Assembly: GCF_016863175.1 (NCBI RefSeq)
Contig: NZ_BOOJ01000009.1
Location: forward strand, 51,691-115,690
Direction of reading: 5' to 3'
DNA length: 64,000 nt
Origin: Paraplanobispora siamensis
Lineage (GTDB): Bacteria > Actinomycetota > Actinomycetes > Streptosporangiales > Streptosporangiaceae
The notes beneath the pieces are model-generated. The model was not told where the DNA came from and made no database searches. It saw only the letters and a list, made by a program, of their open reading frames with translations. Positions 7,818-18,985 of the stretch are shown piece after piece. Each line of letters starts with the position of its first letter. The stretch's first letter is position 1. The position numbers and the translations under genes are program-made.

Positions 7818-8963
7818 ATGACCGGAATCCAGGCGGGCACGGAGGCGGCCGAGGCCGCCTCCGGCGCACCACAGGTGCCCGCCATCGAGCTCGACGGGGT
7901 CGTCAAGGAGTATCTCGCCCACGGTGAGGTCGTCCAGGCGGTCAAGGGAGTCACCCTGGCGATCGCCGAGGGCGAGTTCTTCTCGCTCCTCGGCCCGTCC
8001 GGCTGCGGCAAGACCACCACCATGCGCATGGTGGCCGGGTTCGAGGAGCCCACGCGCGGCGTCGTGCGGCTGCACGGCCAGGACGTGACGAACGTCCCGC
8101 CGAACAAACGCGACGTGAACATGGTGTTCCAGTCCTACGCGCTCTTCCCCCATATGAGCGTCTGGGAGAACGTGGCCTTCGGCCTGCGGCGCCGGAAGGT
8201 CGCCGAGGCCGAGATCAAGCGGCGCGTCGGCGAGATGCTGGAGATCGTGGACCTCGTCGGGCGCGAGAAGCGCCGCCCCCGGGAGATGTCCGGCGGCCAG
8301 CAGCAGCGGGTGGCCCTGGCCCGCGCCCTGGTCAACCGGCCCCGCGCGCTCCTGCTCGACGAGCCGCTGGGCGCCCTGGACCTCAAGCTCCGCCAGGCCA
8401 TGCAGATCGAGCTCAAGCGCATCCAGCGCGAGGTCGGCATCACGTTCGTCTACGTCACCCACGACCAGAGCGAGGCGCTCACCATGAGCGACCGCATCGC
8501 GGTGATGAACGACGGCCTGGTCGAGCAGCTCGCCTCGCCCCGCGAGATCTACGAGCGCCCGGCCACCGCCTTCGTGGCCGGCTTCATCGGCACCTCCAAC
8601 CTGCTGAGCGGCGCCGTGGACCGGGTCGAGTCCGGGTGCGCCGTACTGAAGCTGGGCGAGCACGGACGGGTCCTGGTGGCGGAGGCGTCACGGCAGGCGG
8701 GGGACCCGATCTCGGTGACCGTCCGGCCCGAGAAGATCACCATTTCCACCGAGGAGCCGTCGGGGGACATCAGCGCCGTGCGCGGCACCGTATCCGAGGT
8801 GGTCTACCTGGGGTTGTACAACAGTTATGCGGTGCGCCTCGCCGACGGCGCCGAGGTCACCGTATTCCAGCAGAACGCGCTCGACAGCACGAGTACGGCG
8901 GAGCGTGGCGACGCCGTGTGGTTGTCGTGGCAGCCGCACCACTCGTACGCAATCGGAAGTTGA
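7818..8963 (+). CDS. potA: Spermidine/putrescine-type ABC transporter ATP-binding protein
   Basis: A 381-residue MalK/PotA-class ATPase. Walker [11 protein letters not shown] is at about 59-68, the Q-loop in [14 protein letters not shown], the signature MSGGQQQR at about 157-164, Walker B LLLDEP at about 178-183 and the H-loop in [10 protein letters not shown]-terminal TOBE domain lies at about 290-370. It begins 25 nt after the dehydrogenase and is followed 8 nt later by the binding-protein gene, so the operon looks like one transcript. It energises uptake of putrescine or spermidine through the two permeases downstream. Confidence 0.92.
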   Translation: MTGIQAGTEAAEAASGAPQVPAIELDGVVKEYLAHGEVVQAVKGVTLAIAEGEFFSLLGPSGCGKTTTMRMVAGFEEPTRGVVRLHGQDVTNVPPNKRDVNMVFQSYALFPHMSVWENVAFGLRRRKVAEAEIKRRVGEMLEIVDLVGREKRRPREMSGGQQQRVALARALVNRPRALLLDEPLGALDLKLRQAMQIELKRIQREVGITFVYVTHDQSEALTMSDRIAVMNDGLVEQLASPREIYERPATAFVAGFIGTSNLLSGAVDRVESGCAVLKLGEHGRVLVAEASRQAGDPISVTVRPEKITISTEEPSGDISAVRGTVSEVVYLGLYNSYAVRLADGAEVTVFQQNALDSTSTAERGDAVWLSWQPHHSYAIGS

Positions 8964-8971
8964 GTCCCTCC

Positions 8972-10213
8972 ATGCACCACCTCAGCACCTCTCCCGCCTT
9001 CCTCCGCGGCATGACCCAGAGCCGCTCCGTCAGCCGTCGCGACGTCTTCCGCCTGGCGGGACTGTCCGCCGCCGGGCTCGCCCTGAGCGCCTGCGGCGTC
9101 CAGGGCCAGCAGAAGGCCGCCCCCAAGCCCTCCGAGGTCGCCGGCTTCTGGGCCGGCAAGCAGAAGAACGGCAAGGTCGTCTTCGCCAACTGGCCGGAGT
9201 ACATGCCCGAGGACCGCGGGCCGCTGAAGAAGTTCGAGCAGGAGACCGGGATCAAGGTCGAGTACCTCGAGGTCATCGAGGAGAACGCCTCCTTCTTCGG
9301 CAAGGCCGAGCCGCAGCTGCGGGCCGGGCAGCCGCTGGGCTACGACATCATCGTGATGACCAACGGCACGCAGTTCGCCAAGATGCAGGCCCTGGGCTAC
9401 CTGGTGGCGCTGGACCACAAGCAGCTGCCGAACTTCGCCGCCAACGCCGGGGCGAAGTACAAGAACCCGGCCTACGACCCGAACAACACCTACTCCATCC
9501 CCTACACCTCGGGCATGACCGGGATCGCGTACAACACCAAGTACGTCAAGGACCCGATCAAGAGCATCCAGGCGCTGTTCGATCCCAAGTACAAGGGCAA
9601 GGTCGGCATGATGGCCGACTCCCAGGAGATCGCCAACTACGGCCTGCTCGCGCTCGGCGTCGCGCCGGAGCAGTCCACCAAGGCCGACTGGGACAAGGCC
9701 GCCGCGATGCTCCAGAAGCAGCGCGAGGACGGCATCGTCCGCAAGTACTACGACCAGGACTACATCGACGCGGTGTCCAAGGGCGACGTGTGGCTGACCA
9801 TGGGCTGGTCGGGCGACGTCTTCCAGCGTCAGCTCGCCGGGGAGCCGGTCGCGTTCATGGTGCCCGAGGAGGGCGGCACCATCTGGACCGACAACATGAT
9901 GATCCCCAAGGGCGCGGCCAACCCGGTCGACGCGCTCATGCTGATGGACTACCTGTACAAGCCCGAGATCGCCGCCGAGCTGACGGAGTACATCCAGTAC
10001 GTCACGCCGGTGCCCGCGGTGAAGGACCTCCTGTCCACCAAGGCCGCCGGGCTGAAGGGCGAGGACAAGGAGGCCCTCGAGGCGATGATCGAGAGCCCGC
10101 TGATCTTCCCGACCGAGGCCGACTACGCCAAGCTGCACACCTACGTCACGCCCTCCACGCCCGCCGAACAGGAGGCCTTCGAGAGCATGTTCCAGGCCGT
10201 CACGCAGGGCTAG
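8972..10213 (+). CDS. potD: Polyamine-binding lipoprotein of the ABC transporter (PotD-like)
   Basis: A 413-residue extracellular solute-binding protein. The N-terminus carries a twin-arginine motif (SVSRRDVFRLAG), a hydrophobic stretch and a lipobox (LALSAC, Cys about 47), so export as a Tat lipoprotein is likely. The PotD/PotF-like body has FANWPEYMPED, YDIIVMTNG and YDPNNTYSIPYTSGMTGIAYN. It would capture extracellular polyamine and deliver it to the PotB/PotC permeases. Encoded between the ATPase and permease genes. Confidence 0.92.
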   Translation: MHHLSTSPAFLRGMTQSRSVSRRDVFRLAGLSAAGLALSACGVQGQQKAAPKPSEVAGFWAGKQKNGKVVFANWPEYMPEDRGPLKKFEQETGIKVEYLEVIEENASFFGKAEPQLRAGQPLGYDIIVMTNGTQFAKMQALGYLVALDHKQLPNFAANAGAKYKNPAYDPNNTYSIPYTSGMTGIAYNTKYVKDPIKSIQALFDPKYKGKVGMMADSQEIANYGLLALGVAPEQSTKADWDKAAAMLQKQREDGIVRKYYDQDYIDAVSKGDVWLTMGWSGDVFQRQLAGEPVAFMVPEEGGTIWTDNMMIPKGAANPVDALMLMDYLYKPEIAAELTEYIQYVTPVPAVKDLLSTKAAGLKGEDKEALEAMIESPLIFPTEADYAKLHTYVTPSTPAEQEAFESMFQAVTQG

Positions 10214-10216
10214 CGG

Positions 10217-11080
10217 ATGAGAAGAGTCAGAGCGGCGGCCGCTCCGTACCTGCTGGCCCTGCCGGCCTGGATCTGGTTCGCGATCTTCTTCGTGGTCCCG
10301 ATCGCCGCCATGGCCTCGGTCTCGCTGACGACCGGCAACCTCCTGGAGGGTTTCCAGCAGACCTTCAGCGTCTCCAACTACGCCAAGGCCGTCGGGCAGT
10401 ACCACACTCAGCTGATCAGGTCGCTGATCTACGGCGGGATCGCCACGCTGATCATGCTGGTGCTGGCCTACCCGATGGCGTACTGGATCGCCTTCAAGGG
10501 CGGCAGGCGCAAGTCGATGTACCTGTTCCTGCTGCTGCTGCCGTTCTTCGTCTCCTTCGTGCTGCGCACGATCTCCTGGGGCTTCCTGCTGGCCGACGAC
10601 GGCATCCTGTTCGGGCCGCTGAAGTCGGCGGGGCTGCTGCCCGCGGACTTCCACGTGCTGGCCACGGACGTGGCGGTGATCGGCGGCCTGGTCTACAACT
10701 TCCTGCCGTTCATGGTGCTGCCGATCTACGTGGCGCTGGAGCGGGTGGACCCGAGGGTCGTCGAGGCCGCCTACGACCTGTACGCCTCGCGGCTGGCGGC
10801 CTTCCGCAGGGTGGTGCTGCCGCTGTCGCTGCCCGGCGTCTTCGCGGGCGTGCTGATGACCTTCGTGCCGGCCACGGCCGACCCGGTCAACGCCCGCATC
10901 CTGGGCGGCACCGGCAACACGATGATCGGCAACATCATCCAGACCGAGTACCTGACCAACAACGACTACCCGACCGCGTCGGCGCTGTCGTTCACGCTGA
11001 TGGCGGTGCTGCTGGTGGGCATCTTCGTCTACGCGCGGTCGCTCGGCACCGAGAACGTGCTGGAGGCGGCGGCCCGATGA
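10217..11080 (+). CDS. potB: Polyamine ABC transporter permease 1
   Basis: A 287-residue inner membrane permease with about six transmembrane segments (for example YLLALPAWIWFAIFFVVPIA near the N-terminus). The cytoplasmic EAA-type loop is in VVEAAYDLYASRLAAFRRVVLPLSLPG, which docks to PotA. The next gene starts inside its stop codon (ATGA), indicating translational coupling. Confidence 0.93.
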   Translation: MRRVRAAAAPYLLALPAWIWFAIFFVVPIAAMASVSLTTGNLLEGFQQTFSVSNYAKAVGQYHTQLIRSLIYGGIATLIMLVLAYPMAYWIAFKGGRRKSMYLFLLLLPFFVSFVLRTISWGFLLADDGILFGPLKSAGLLPADFHVLATDVAVIGGLVYNFLPFMVLPIYVALERVDPRVVEAAYDLYASRLAAFRRVVLPLSLPGVFAGVLMTFVPATADPVNARILGGTGNTMIGNIIQTEYLTNNDYPTASALSFTLMAVLLVGIFVYARSLGTENVLEAAAR

Positions 11081-11859
11081 GAGGCAGACTCGGCGACCGG
11101 CTCCTGCACGTCTACACCTGGCTGATCATCGCGTGGCTCACCGCGCCGATCGCCGTGATGATCCTGTTCGGCTTCAACGACAAGCAGAGCAAGTCCAACA
11201 CCTCCTGGCAGGGCTTCACGCTGCGCTGGTACGGCGAGCTGTTCGCCGACGGCTCGCTCACCGGCGCGCTGGTCAACTCCCTGCAGATCGCGGTGATCAG
11301 CACCATTCTGACCACCGTGATCGGCACCCTCCTGGGCCTGGCCCTGGGGCGCTACCGCTTCCGCGGCAAGGGGGCGAGCAACTTCCTGGTCTTCGCGGCG
11401 ATCTCGACGCCCGAGCTGGTCATGGGAGCCTCGCTGCTGTCGCTGTTCGTCTCGGGGAACACCCCGCGGGGCCTGCTCACCATCACCATCGCGCACGTGC
11501 TGTTCTCACTGTCCTTCGTGGTGGTGACGGTGCGCGCCCGGGTGGTCGGGCTGGATCCCTCGCTGGAGGAGGCGGCCAGGGACCTGGGCGCGGGCACGTG
11601 GACCACCTTCCGCCTGGTGACCCTGCCGGCGATCATGCCCGCGGTGTTCGCCGGGGCGCTGCTGGCCTTCGCGCTGTCCATCGACGACTACGTCGTGACG
11701 AGCTTCGTCAACGGCTCCACGCTGACGTTCCCGCTGTGGATCATCGGCTCGGTCAAGGTGGGCATCCCGCCGCAGGTCAATGTGATGGGCACACTCATCT
11801 TCGGCATCGGAGTCGCGATCGCGGTCGGCAACGCGATCGCGAGCAGACGCCGCACCTGA
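11077..11859 (+). CDS. potC: Polyamine ABC transporter permease 2
   Basis: A 260-residue permease, overlapping potB by four bases (ATGA at 11077). Hydrophobic segments begin with YTWLIIAWLTAPIAVMILFG. The EAA loop is SLEEAARDLGAGTWTTFRLV. It pairs with PotB to form the membrane channel. A strong GC hairpin follows the stop codon. Confidence 0.93.
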   Translation: MRGRLGDRLLHVYTWLIIAWLTAPIAVMILFGFNDKQSKSNTSWQGFTLRWYGELFADGSLTGALVNSLQIAVISTILTTVIGTLLGLALGRYRFRGKGASNFLVFAAISTPELVMGASLLSLFVSGNTPRGLLTITIAHVLFSLSFVVVTVRARVVGLDPSLEEAARDLGAGTWTTFRLVTLPAIMPAVFAGALLAFALSIDDYVVTSFVNGSTLTFPLWIIGSVKVGIPPQVNVMGTLIFGIGVAIAVGNAIASRRRT

Positions 11860-11864
11860 GGACC

Positions 11865-11898
11865 CCGCGGGCCCGCGCCGCACGGCGCGGGCCCGCGG
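11865..11898 (+). terminator. GC-rich hairpin after potC
   Basis: Perfect inverted arms of 16 bp (11865-11880 and 11883-11898) separated by CA. There is no U-run, as is usual for actinomycete terminators. It probably ends the aldehyde dehydrogenase-pot transcript before the oxidase gene. Confidence 0.7.
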
Positions 11899-12027
11899 CG
11901 TACGCCGCGAGCAAGGAACAGGGAGGCGAGATCGGAAACAGGCGGGGGGAACCCGCGCTCGTTCAACTGACTGACCGAGCAATCAACTCAAGGAATCTTT
12001 TCAAGACTCACGTTGGGAAGTGAGATT

Positions 12028-13422
12028 GTGGATCCGCTGAAGGCACTGACTGATGCGGAGCGCAAGCCGTACTGGCTGGACAGTCCGGCGAAACCGGAGC
12101 CGCAGGCGCGGCTCTTCGGAAACACGGGCGCCGACCTCGCGGTGGTCGGCGGCGGCTTCTCGGGGCTGTGGACGGCCCTGATGGCCAAGGAGCGCGACCC
12201 GTCGCTCGACGTGGTCCTGCTCGAAGGACGCAGGATCGGCTGGGCGGCCTCGGGCCGCAACGGCGGCTTCGCGATGGCGACCCTGACCCACGGCATCGCC
12301 AACGGGCTGGAGCGCTGGCCCGAGGAGATCTCCACGCTGGAGCACATGGGCCTGCGCAACCTCGACGAGATCGGCGAGACCGTCGCCCGCTACGGCATCG
12401 ACTGCGGCTACGAGCGCACCGGCGAGCTGCACGTGGCCACCGAGCCGTGGCAGCTGGAGGAGATGCACGAGAGCTCGCAGATCGCCCGCGAGCTTGGCGT
12501 CCGCCTCGACATGATGGACGCCGCCCAGGTGCGCGCGGAGGTGGACTCGCCCACCTACGTCGGCGGGATGTGGGAGCGCGACGGCTGCGCCATGCTCGAC
12601 CCCGCCCGCCTGGCCTGGGGACTGCGGCAGGCCTGCCTCGACCTGGGCGTGCGCATCCACGAGCGCACGCCGGTGCGCGCCATGCGCGACACCCCGGCGG
12701 GCCTGGACCTGCTCACGCCCTACGGCTCCGTCAGGGCCGCCAGGGTCGCCCTGGGCACCGGCGTCTTCCCGCCGCTGCTGCGCAGGCTCAGGCACTTCCT
12801 GGTGCCGGTCTACGACTACGTGCTGATGACCGAGCCGCTCTCGGCCGGGCAGCTGGCCTCGGTCGGCTGGCACAACCGGCAGGGCGTCGGCGACTCGGCC
12901 AACCAGTTCCACTACTACCGGCTGACCGAGGACAACCGCATCCTGTGGGGCGGCTACGACGCGGTCTACTACAACGGCGGGAAGATCAAGCCGGAGTACG
13001 AGCAGCGCGACGCCACCTTCGTCAAGCTGGCCGAGCACTTCTTCGCCACCTTCCCCCAGCTGTCGGACCTGCGCTTCACCCACCGGTGGGGCGGGGTCAT
13101 CGACACCTGCAGCCGCTTCAGCGCGTTCTACGGCACCTCGCACGGCGGGCGCCTGGCCTACGCCGCCGGATACACCGGCATGGGCGTCGGGGCCACCCGG
13201 TTCGGCGCCAACGTCATGCTCGACCTGCTGAGCGGTGAGCGGACCGAGCGGACCGAGCTGCGGATGGTCAAGGAGAAGCCGATCCCCTTCCCGCCCGAGC
13301 CGGTGCGCTCGGCCGGGATCCAGATGACCCGGTGGTCGATCGCCCAGGCCGACCTCAACCAGGGCCGCCGCAATCTGTGGCTGCGCACCCTGGACCGGAT
13401 GGGTCTCGGGTTCGACTCCTAG
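12028..13422 (+). CDS. FAD-dependent amine oxidase, gamma-glutamylputrescine/glycine oxidase-like (PuuB-like)
   Basis: A 464-residue DAO-family flavoprotein. The FAD-binding GxGxxG motif is ADLAVVGGGFSGLWTAL, followed by the ASGRNGGF segment typical of PuuB and related oxidases. The C-terminal FAD contact is YAAGYTGMGVGATRFGA. GTG 12028 has GGGAAG 7 nt upstream; TTG 12013 is an upstream alternative. The preceding hairpin suggests its own promoter. Next to putrescine uptake and aminobutyraldehyde dehydrogenase genes, it plausibly oxidises putrescine or a conjugate. Sarcosine or another amine cannot be excluded. Confidence 0.82.
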   Translation: MDPLKALTDAERKPYWLDSPAKPEPQARLFGNTGADLAVVGGGFSGLWTALMAKERDPSLDVVLLEGRRIGWAASGRNGGFAMATLTHGIANGLERWPEEISTLEHMGLRNLDEIGETVARYGIDCGYERTGELHVATEPWQLEEMHESSQIARELGVRLDMMDAAQVRAEVDSPTYVGGMWERDGCAMLDPARLAWGLRQACLDLGVRIHERTPVRAMRDTPAGLDLLTPYGSVRAARVALGTGVFPPLLRRLRHFLVPVYDYVLMTEPLSAGQLASVGWHNRQGVGDSANQFHYYRLTEDNRILWGGYDAVYYNGGKIKPEYEQRDATFVKLAEHFFATFPQLSDLRFTHRWGGVIDTCSRFSAFYGTSHGGRLAYAAGYTGMGVGATRFGANVMLDLLSGERTERTELRMVKEKPIPFPPEPVRSAGIQMTRWSIAQADLNQGRRNLWLRTLDRMGLGFDS

Positions 13423-13486
13423 CGGGCCGTCTCCTCGGGAGCTGTACGGCTCGCGCCGCCGGTGCGGGCCGTACAGACTTGGGGGC

Positions 13487-14374
13487 ATGACCGAGAGGGT
13501 TGAGTTCACCGCAGACGGGATCACGCTCGTCGGAGACCTGCGCGTCCCGGCCGGGCCGGGACCGCATCCGGCGCTGGTCTTCACCGGGCCCTTCACCGGC
13601 ACCCGCGACCAGGTGACCGGGCTGTACGCCGCCCGGCTGGCCGAGGCCGGATACGTGACGCTGGCCTTCGACCACCGCAACTGGGGCGAGTCCGGCGGGC
13701 GGCCGCGCCGGCACGAGGACCCGCAGGGCAAGCTGCACGACCTGCGGGCCGCGGTGTCGCTGCTGCGCGCCCGGCCCGAGGTGGACGGCGACCGGATCGG
13801 CGCGGTCGGGATCTGCCTGGGCGGGGGGTACGCCCTCAGGTTCGCCGCCTTCGACCCGCGGGTGAAGGCGTTCGCCGGGATCGCGGGCGCCTACAACAAC
13901 CCCTACGCCATGCGCGCCGGGATGTCCCCGGAGGGATACCGGGGGGCGCTGGCCTCCTTCACCGAGGTCCTGGAGCGCCAGGACCAGGGCGGGCCGACGG
14001 AGTATCTCCCGGCCGTCGCGCAGGAGGGCGAGGCCGCGATGCCGGGCGACGAGCCGTTCGCCTACTACGGCACCGAGCGCGGCGCCTCGCCGCACTGGCG
14101 CAACGAGGTCACCCGGGCCTCCATCCGCGAGCTGGTCACCGTGGACAACATGACCGGCGCCGACTTCCTGTCACCCACACCCGGGCTCATCGTGCACGGC
14201 GTCGTCGACCGTTTCTGCTCGCCGGAGGGGGCCGAGGAGGCCTACAAGCGCATGGACGAGCCCAGGAAGCTCGTCTGGCTGGACGCCCGGCTGCACATCG
14301 ACCTCTACGACGCCGAGCCGTACGTCACCCAGGCCGTGGAGGCCGTCACGGACTTCCTCGGCGAGCATCTTTAG
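13487..14374 (+). CDS. Alpha/beta hydrolase, dienelactone-hydrolase-like, with Cys in the nucleophile position
   Basis: A 295-residue alpha/beta hydrolase. The nucleophile elbow reads GICLGGG (about residues 109-115), with Cys where serine hydrolases have Ser, as in dienelactone hydrolases. HRNWGESGG is the oxyanion-side loop. A C-terminal acid and His are expected around IVHGVVDRF and DARLHIDLYD. No signal peptide is visible, so it is cytoplasmic. It stands between the oxidase and a DUF418 gene with no obvious operon partner. The substrate is unknown. Confidence 0.82.
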   Translation: MTERVEFTADGITLVGDLRVPAGPGPHPALVFTGPFTGTRDQVTGLYAARLAEAGYVTLAFDHRNWGESGGRPRRHEDPQGKLHDLRAAVSLLRARPEVDGDRIGAVGICLGGGYALRFAAFDPRVKAFAGIAGAYNNPYAMRAGMSPEGYRGALASFTEVLERQDQGGPTEYLPAVAQEGEAAMPGDEPFAYYGTERGASPHWRNEVTRASIRELVTVDNMTGADFLSPTPGLIVHGVVDRFCSPEGAEEAYKRMDEPRKLVWLDARLHIDLYDAEPYVTQAVEAVTDFLGEHL

Positions 14375-14404
14375 TCGACGGCCGGACCGGACCGAAGACG
14401 GAGG

Positions 14405-14426
14405 CCGTACATCCATCGGTGTACGG
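14405..14426 (+). terminator. Small hairpin after the hydrolase gene
   Basis: Arms CCGTACA (14405-14411) and TGTACGG (14420-14426) form a 7-bp stem 30 nt past the stop. It could be a weak terminator or an operator for the DUF418 gene. Confidence 0.35.
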
Positions 14427-14483
14427 CCCGTCTGGGTCCGCGTGCCGATGTCCCGGGCCGGTCGGGACGCGATCGTGGAGGAT

Positions 14484-15641
14484 ATGACCGACCGACGTAT
14501 CGACGCTCTGGACGTGCTCAGGGGCGTGGCCATCATGGGCACGCTGGGCACCAATATCTGGATCTTCACCGACCCCGGCGGACCCGCCGCGGTGTTCGAG
14601 GCGCTGGCCCGGCCGGGCGCCGTGGAGACCTTCCTGAGATTCCTGACCAACGGGAAGTTCCTGGCGCTGCTCACGCTGCTGTTCGGGGTGGGGCTGGAGC
14701 TGCAGTACCGCTCGGCGCGGCGGCGCGGCACCCCCTGGCCCGGCTGGTACCTGTGGCGGGCCGCGCTGCTGTTCGTCGAAGGCTTGATCCACTATTTCCT
14801 GATCTTCGAGTTCGACGTGCTCATGGGCTACGCGATCACCTCGATGATCGTGGCCTACCTGATCGGCCGGAGCGACCGCGCCGTGCGGGCCTGGATGATC
14901 GGTGTGGGCTCGGTGTTCGCGGTGGTGATCGGCCTGCTCACCGCCGCGCTGCTGTACGAGCAGGACACGGCGGCCGCCCCGGCCGCCCCGAGCACGCTGT
15001 TCAGCCGGGGAAGCTACGGCGAGCAGGTCGCCGCCCGGTTCGAGCTGTTCGGCCTCTACCGGCTGGAGGCGGTGTTCATCGTCCCGATGGGCGTCGTGCT
15101 GTTCCTGCTCGGCTCACGGCTGACGCGGGCCGGGGTGTTCGAGGACTCCGGCCGGGGCGCCGCGCTCCGGCGCAGGCTCATGATCTTCGGTCTCGGCGTG
15201 GGCGCCCCGCTGAACCTGCTGACCTCCTTCGCCGGGCAGGACTGGTTCCTGGTGGACCGCTATCTGCTGCCGCCGCTGGTGGCCCTGGGCCTGCTCGGCC
15301 TGGTCACCACGATCGTCCACCGGATGTCCGGCGCCCCCGGCCCGCTGCGCCGGGGCCTGACGGCCGTCGGCCGGACGGCGCTGAGCTGCTACGTCTTCCA
15401 GAACCTGGCGGGGGCCGTGCTCTGCTACGGCTGGGGGCTCGGGCTGGCCGAGCGCCTGGACGGGCTGCGGCCGTGGTGGGTGCCGGTCGCCTGGGCGGTC
15501 ATCTGCGTGCTGTTCATGACGCTGGCCTCCCTCTGGCTGCGCCGCTATGACCGGGGGCCGCTGGAGCTGGCCTGGCAGTGGGCCTACCGGGCGCCCCAGC
15601 GTTCCCGGCGGGAGCGGGAGCACACCCCCGCCTCCCGCTGA
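14484..15641 (+). CDS. DUF418-type integral membrane protein
   Basis: A 385-residue polytopic membrane protein. ATG 14484 follows GTGGAGGAT; an upstream ATG at 14442 is less likely. The N-terminal RIDALDVLRGVAIMGTL and NGKFLALLTLLFGVGLEL segments and the C-terminal YVFQNLAGAVLCYGWGLGL region match the DUF418 family, with about ten hydrophobic helices. Such proteins resemble membrane acyltransferases or transporters, but no function is established. It ends in a charged tail. Confidence 0.8.
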   Translation: MTDRRIDALDVLRGVAIMGTLGTNIWIFTDPGGPAAVFEALARPGAVETFLRFLTNGKFLALLTLLFGVGLELQYRSARRRGTPWPGWYLWRAALLFVEGLIHYFLIFEFDVLMGYAITSMIVAYLIGRSDRAVRAWMIGVGSVFAVVIGLLTAALLYEQDTAAAPAAPSTLFSRGSYGEQVAARFELFGLYRLEAVFIVPMGVVLFLLGSRLTRAGVFEDSGRGAALRRRLMIFGLGVGAPLNLLTSFAGQDWFLVDRYLLPPLVALGLLGLVTTIVHRMSGAPGPLRRGLTAVGRTALSCYVFQNLAGAVLCYGWGLGLAERLDGLRPWWVPVAWAVICVLFMTLASLWLRRYDRGPLELAWQWAYRAPQRSRREREHTPASR

Positions 15642-15782
15642 GCCCCGCGTGTACGGCCCGGCCCGGGCCGGTCCCGTGTGCGTGGCCCGGGCCGGCGTGC
15701 CGGATGGCGGGGCCGCCCATGGGGTGTGTCCGTGGCCGGGCGGGTGCTGCCTGGCCGGGGACGCGCCTCACGACTGGGCGAC

Positions 15783-15830
15783 ACCCGCCCTGCCGCGCAC
15801 CGCCGTACCCGCCCTGCCGCGCACCGCCGT
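15783..15830. repeat. 24-bp tandem duplication in the DUF418-prpE intergenic region
   Basis: Two identical 24-bp units (15783-15806 and 15807-15830), each containing CCGCGCACCGCCGTACC, lie between the convergent ends of the two genes. Nothing else is evident in this 240-bp interval. Confidence 0.9.
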
Positions 15831-15883
15831 ACCCACCCTCAGCCTGAGGACCCACTCGGCCGGCCGTCCCGCACTCCGGCCGC

Positions 15884-17770
<1,887 letters not shown>

Positions 17771-17789
17771 CAGGCCATCATGCTCTCCG

Positions 17790-17801
17790 CCAAGCGCTTG
17801 G
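17790..17801. promoter_or_regulatory. CCAAGCGCTTGG palindrome upstream of prpE
   Basis: A perfect 12-bp palindrome, 20 nt before the prpE start and 54 nt before the end of the kinase gene. The inner CAAGCGCTTG recurs exactly in the promoter of the acyl-CoA ligase gene at 59113. It resembles a TetR-type operator core (CAAG-NN-CTTG). Confidence 0.5.
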
Positions 17802-17844
17802 TCGAGATGCCTCCCCGGCCGGTCCGCCCGGCCGCGGGCTCCCC

Positions 17845-18804
17845 TCAGCTCATCGGGAGCGTCTGTCCGGCCAGGTCGGCCGCCCAGGGCGGGTTGGCCC
17901 CCGCGACCGAGCAGGTCAGCGCGGCGACCCGGGCGGCGAAGGCGGCCGCCTCGGTGGCCTGGGCGAGGGTGAGGCCGTCCAGCCGCCCGCCGAGCAGGCC
18001 CTGGGCGTGCAGCCGGTGCAGCAGGCCGGCGGTGAAGGAGTCCCCGGCGCCGACCGTGTCCACGACCTTGGCGGCGGGCGCGGGCACCGTGGCCGCCTGC
18101 CCGTCCAGCGAGACGAGCGCGCCCTGCGGGCCGCGCGTCACCACGACCAGGCGGGCGCCCGCGGCGTGCCAGCTCTCGCAGACCTGCTCCACGGGCTCGC
18201 CGGGGTGGATCTGGCCCAGGTCGTCGTCGCTCAGTTTGACGATGTCGGCCAGCGCGCACCACCGGTGCATCCGCGTCCGGTAGACGGCCGGGGGCACGAG
18301 GGCGGCCCGCACGTTGGGGTCGATCGACACCGTGGTCCGCTCCCGCACGCGCTCCAGCAGCTCCTCGACGTGCCCGGCCCCGGGCGCGCGGACCAGGGCC
18401 AGGGAGCCGGTGTGCAGGCAGGCCGCCTCGCCGACCCGCCCGGTGTCCAGCTCCTGCGCGCTCCACTGCCAGTCGGCGCTGCCCTCGGCGTGGAAGGAGT
18501 AGCCGGCCTGCCCGGCCGCGTCGAGAGTGGCCACCGCCAGCGTGCTGGGCTCGCCGGCGCTCACGCAGCCGCTCAGGTCGACCCCGGAGGCCTCCAGGTG
18601 GGCGCGGAACATGGAGCCGAAGGAGTCGCGGGAGATCCGGGCGAGGAAGCGGGTGGGGGTGCCCAGACGGGCCAGGGCCACCGCGGTGTTGGCCGGGCCC
18701 CCTCCGGGCAGCACGCGCAGGGTCAGTTCGTTCGGACCCGCGCTCCCGATCGTGAAGGCGTCCGCGACGCACTCGCCGAGCACGGCGACCTGGGTGGAGG
18801 GCAT
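17845..18804 (-). CDS. PfkB-family sugar kinase, probably fructokinase
   Basis: A 319-residue ribokinase-fold kinase. PfkB signature 1 region appears as [17 protein letters not shown]. Signature 2, with the catalytic Asp, is [21 protein letters not shown] 18804 follows AGAAAGG; longer starts up to 18858 lack support. It is divergent from an ABC sugar transporter with a shared double palindrome. The same gene set (binding protein, permease, ATPase, kinase) is known from rhizobial fructose transport (frcBCAK), so fructose is the best guess. Confidence 0.87.
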   Translation of the reverse strand: MPSTQVAVLGECVADAFTIGSAGPNELTLRVLPGGGPANTAVALARLGTPTRFLARISRDSFGSMFRAHLEASGVDLSGCVSAGEPSTLAVATLDAAGQAGYSFHAEGSADWQWSAQELDTGRVGEAACLHTGSLALVRAPGAGHVEELLERVRERTTVSIDPNVRAALVPPAVYRTRMHRWCALADIVKLSDDDLGQIHPGEPVEQVCESWHAAGARLVVVTRGPQGALVSLDGQAATVPAPAAKVVDTVGAGDSFTAGLLHRLHAQGLLGGRLDGLTLAQATEAAAFAARVAALTCSVAGANPPWAADLAGQTLPMS

Positions 18805-18877
18805 TGGCCTGCCTTTCTGGGAAGAGACGTCTCCGGGCACGGGATCCATGGTGCCCACTCGTTACGGAGAAGAGGCA

Positions 18878-18906
18878 TTGACGTTTCCTCAAACGGAGTT
18901 CATCAT
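18878..18906 (+). promoter_or_regulatory. Putative promoter of the sugar transporter operon
   Basis: TTGACG (18878-18883) and CATCAT (18901-18906) are spaced 17 nt apart. The predicted start site lies just before the double palindrome at 18920, so a bound repressor would block the transcript. Confidence 0.4.
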
Positions 18907-18919
18907 CGCATCGCAAGGG

Positions 18920-18951
18920 ATGTCAACGTTGACATATGTCAACGTTGACAT
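18920..18951. promoter_or_regulatory. Double-palindrome LacI-type operator
   Basis: TGTCAACGTTGACA occurs twice (18921-18934 and 18937-18950), separated by TA. The whole 32-bp block from 18920 to 18951 is itself a perfect palindrome. A central CG step within each 14-bp unit fits LacI-family recognition. It lies between the kinase and the transporter operon, and a LacI gene stands 3 kb downstream. Confidence 0.8.
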
Positions 18952-18985
18952 CACCCGCCCCCCCAGAGGAACCAGGAGTCATCCC

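Noticed and set aside
8827..11859. A very long open frame across the pot genes in another frame, ending as PotC
   Set aside because: Only the last 260 codons (from 11077) resemble a protein. The upstream part is Arg/Gly/Ala-rich shadow sequence of potD and potB, caused by high GC.
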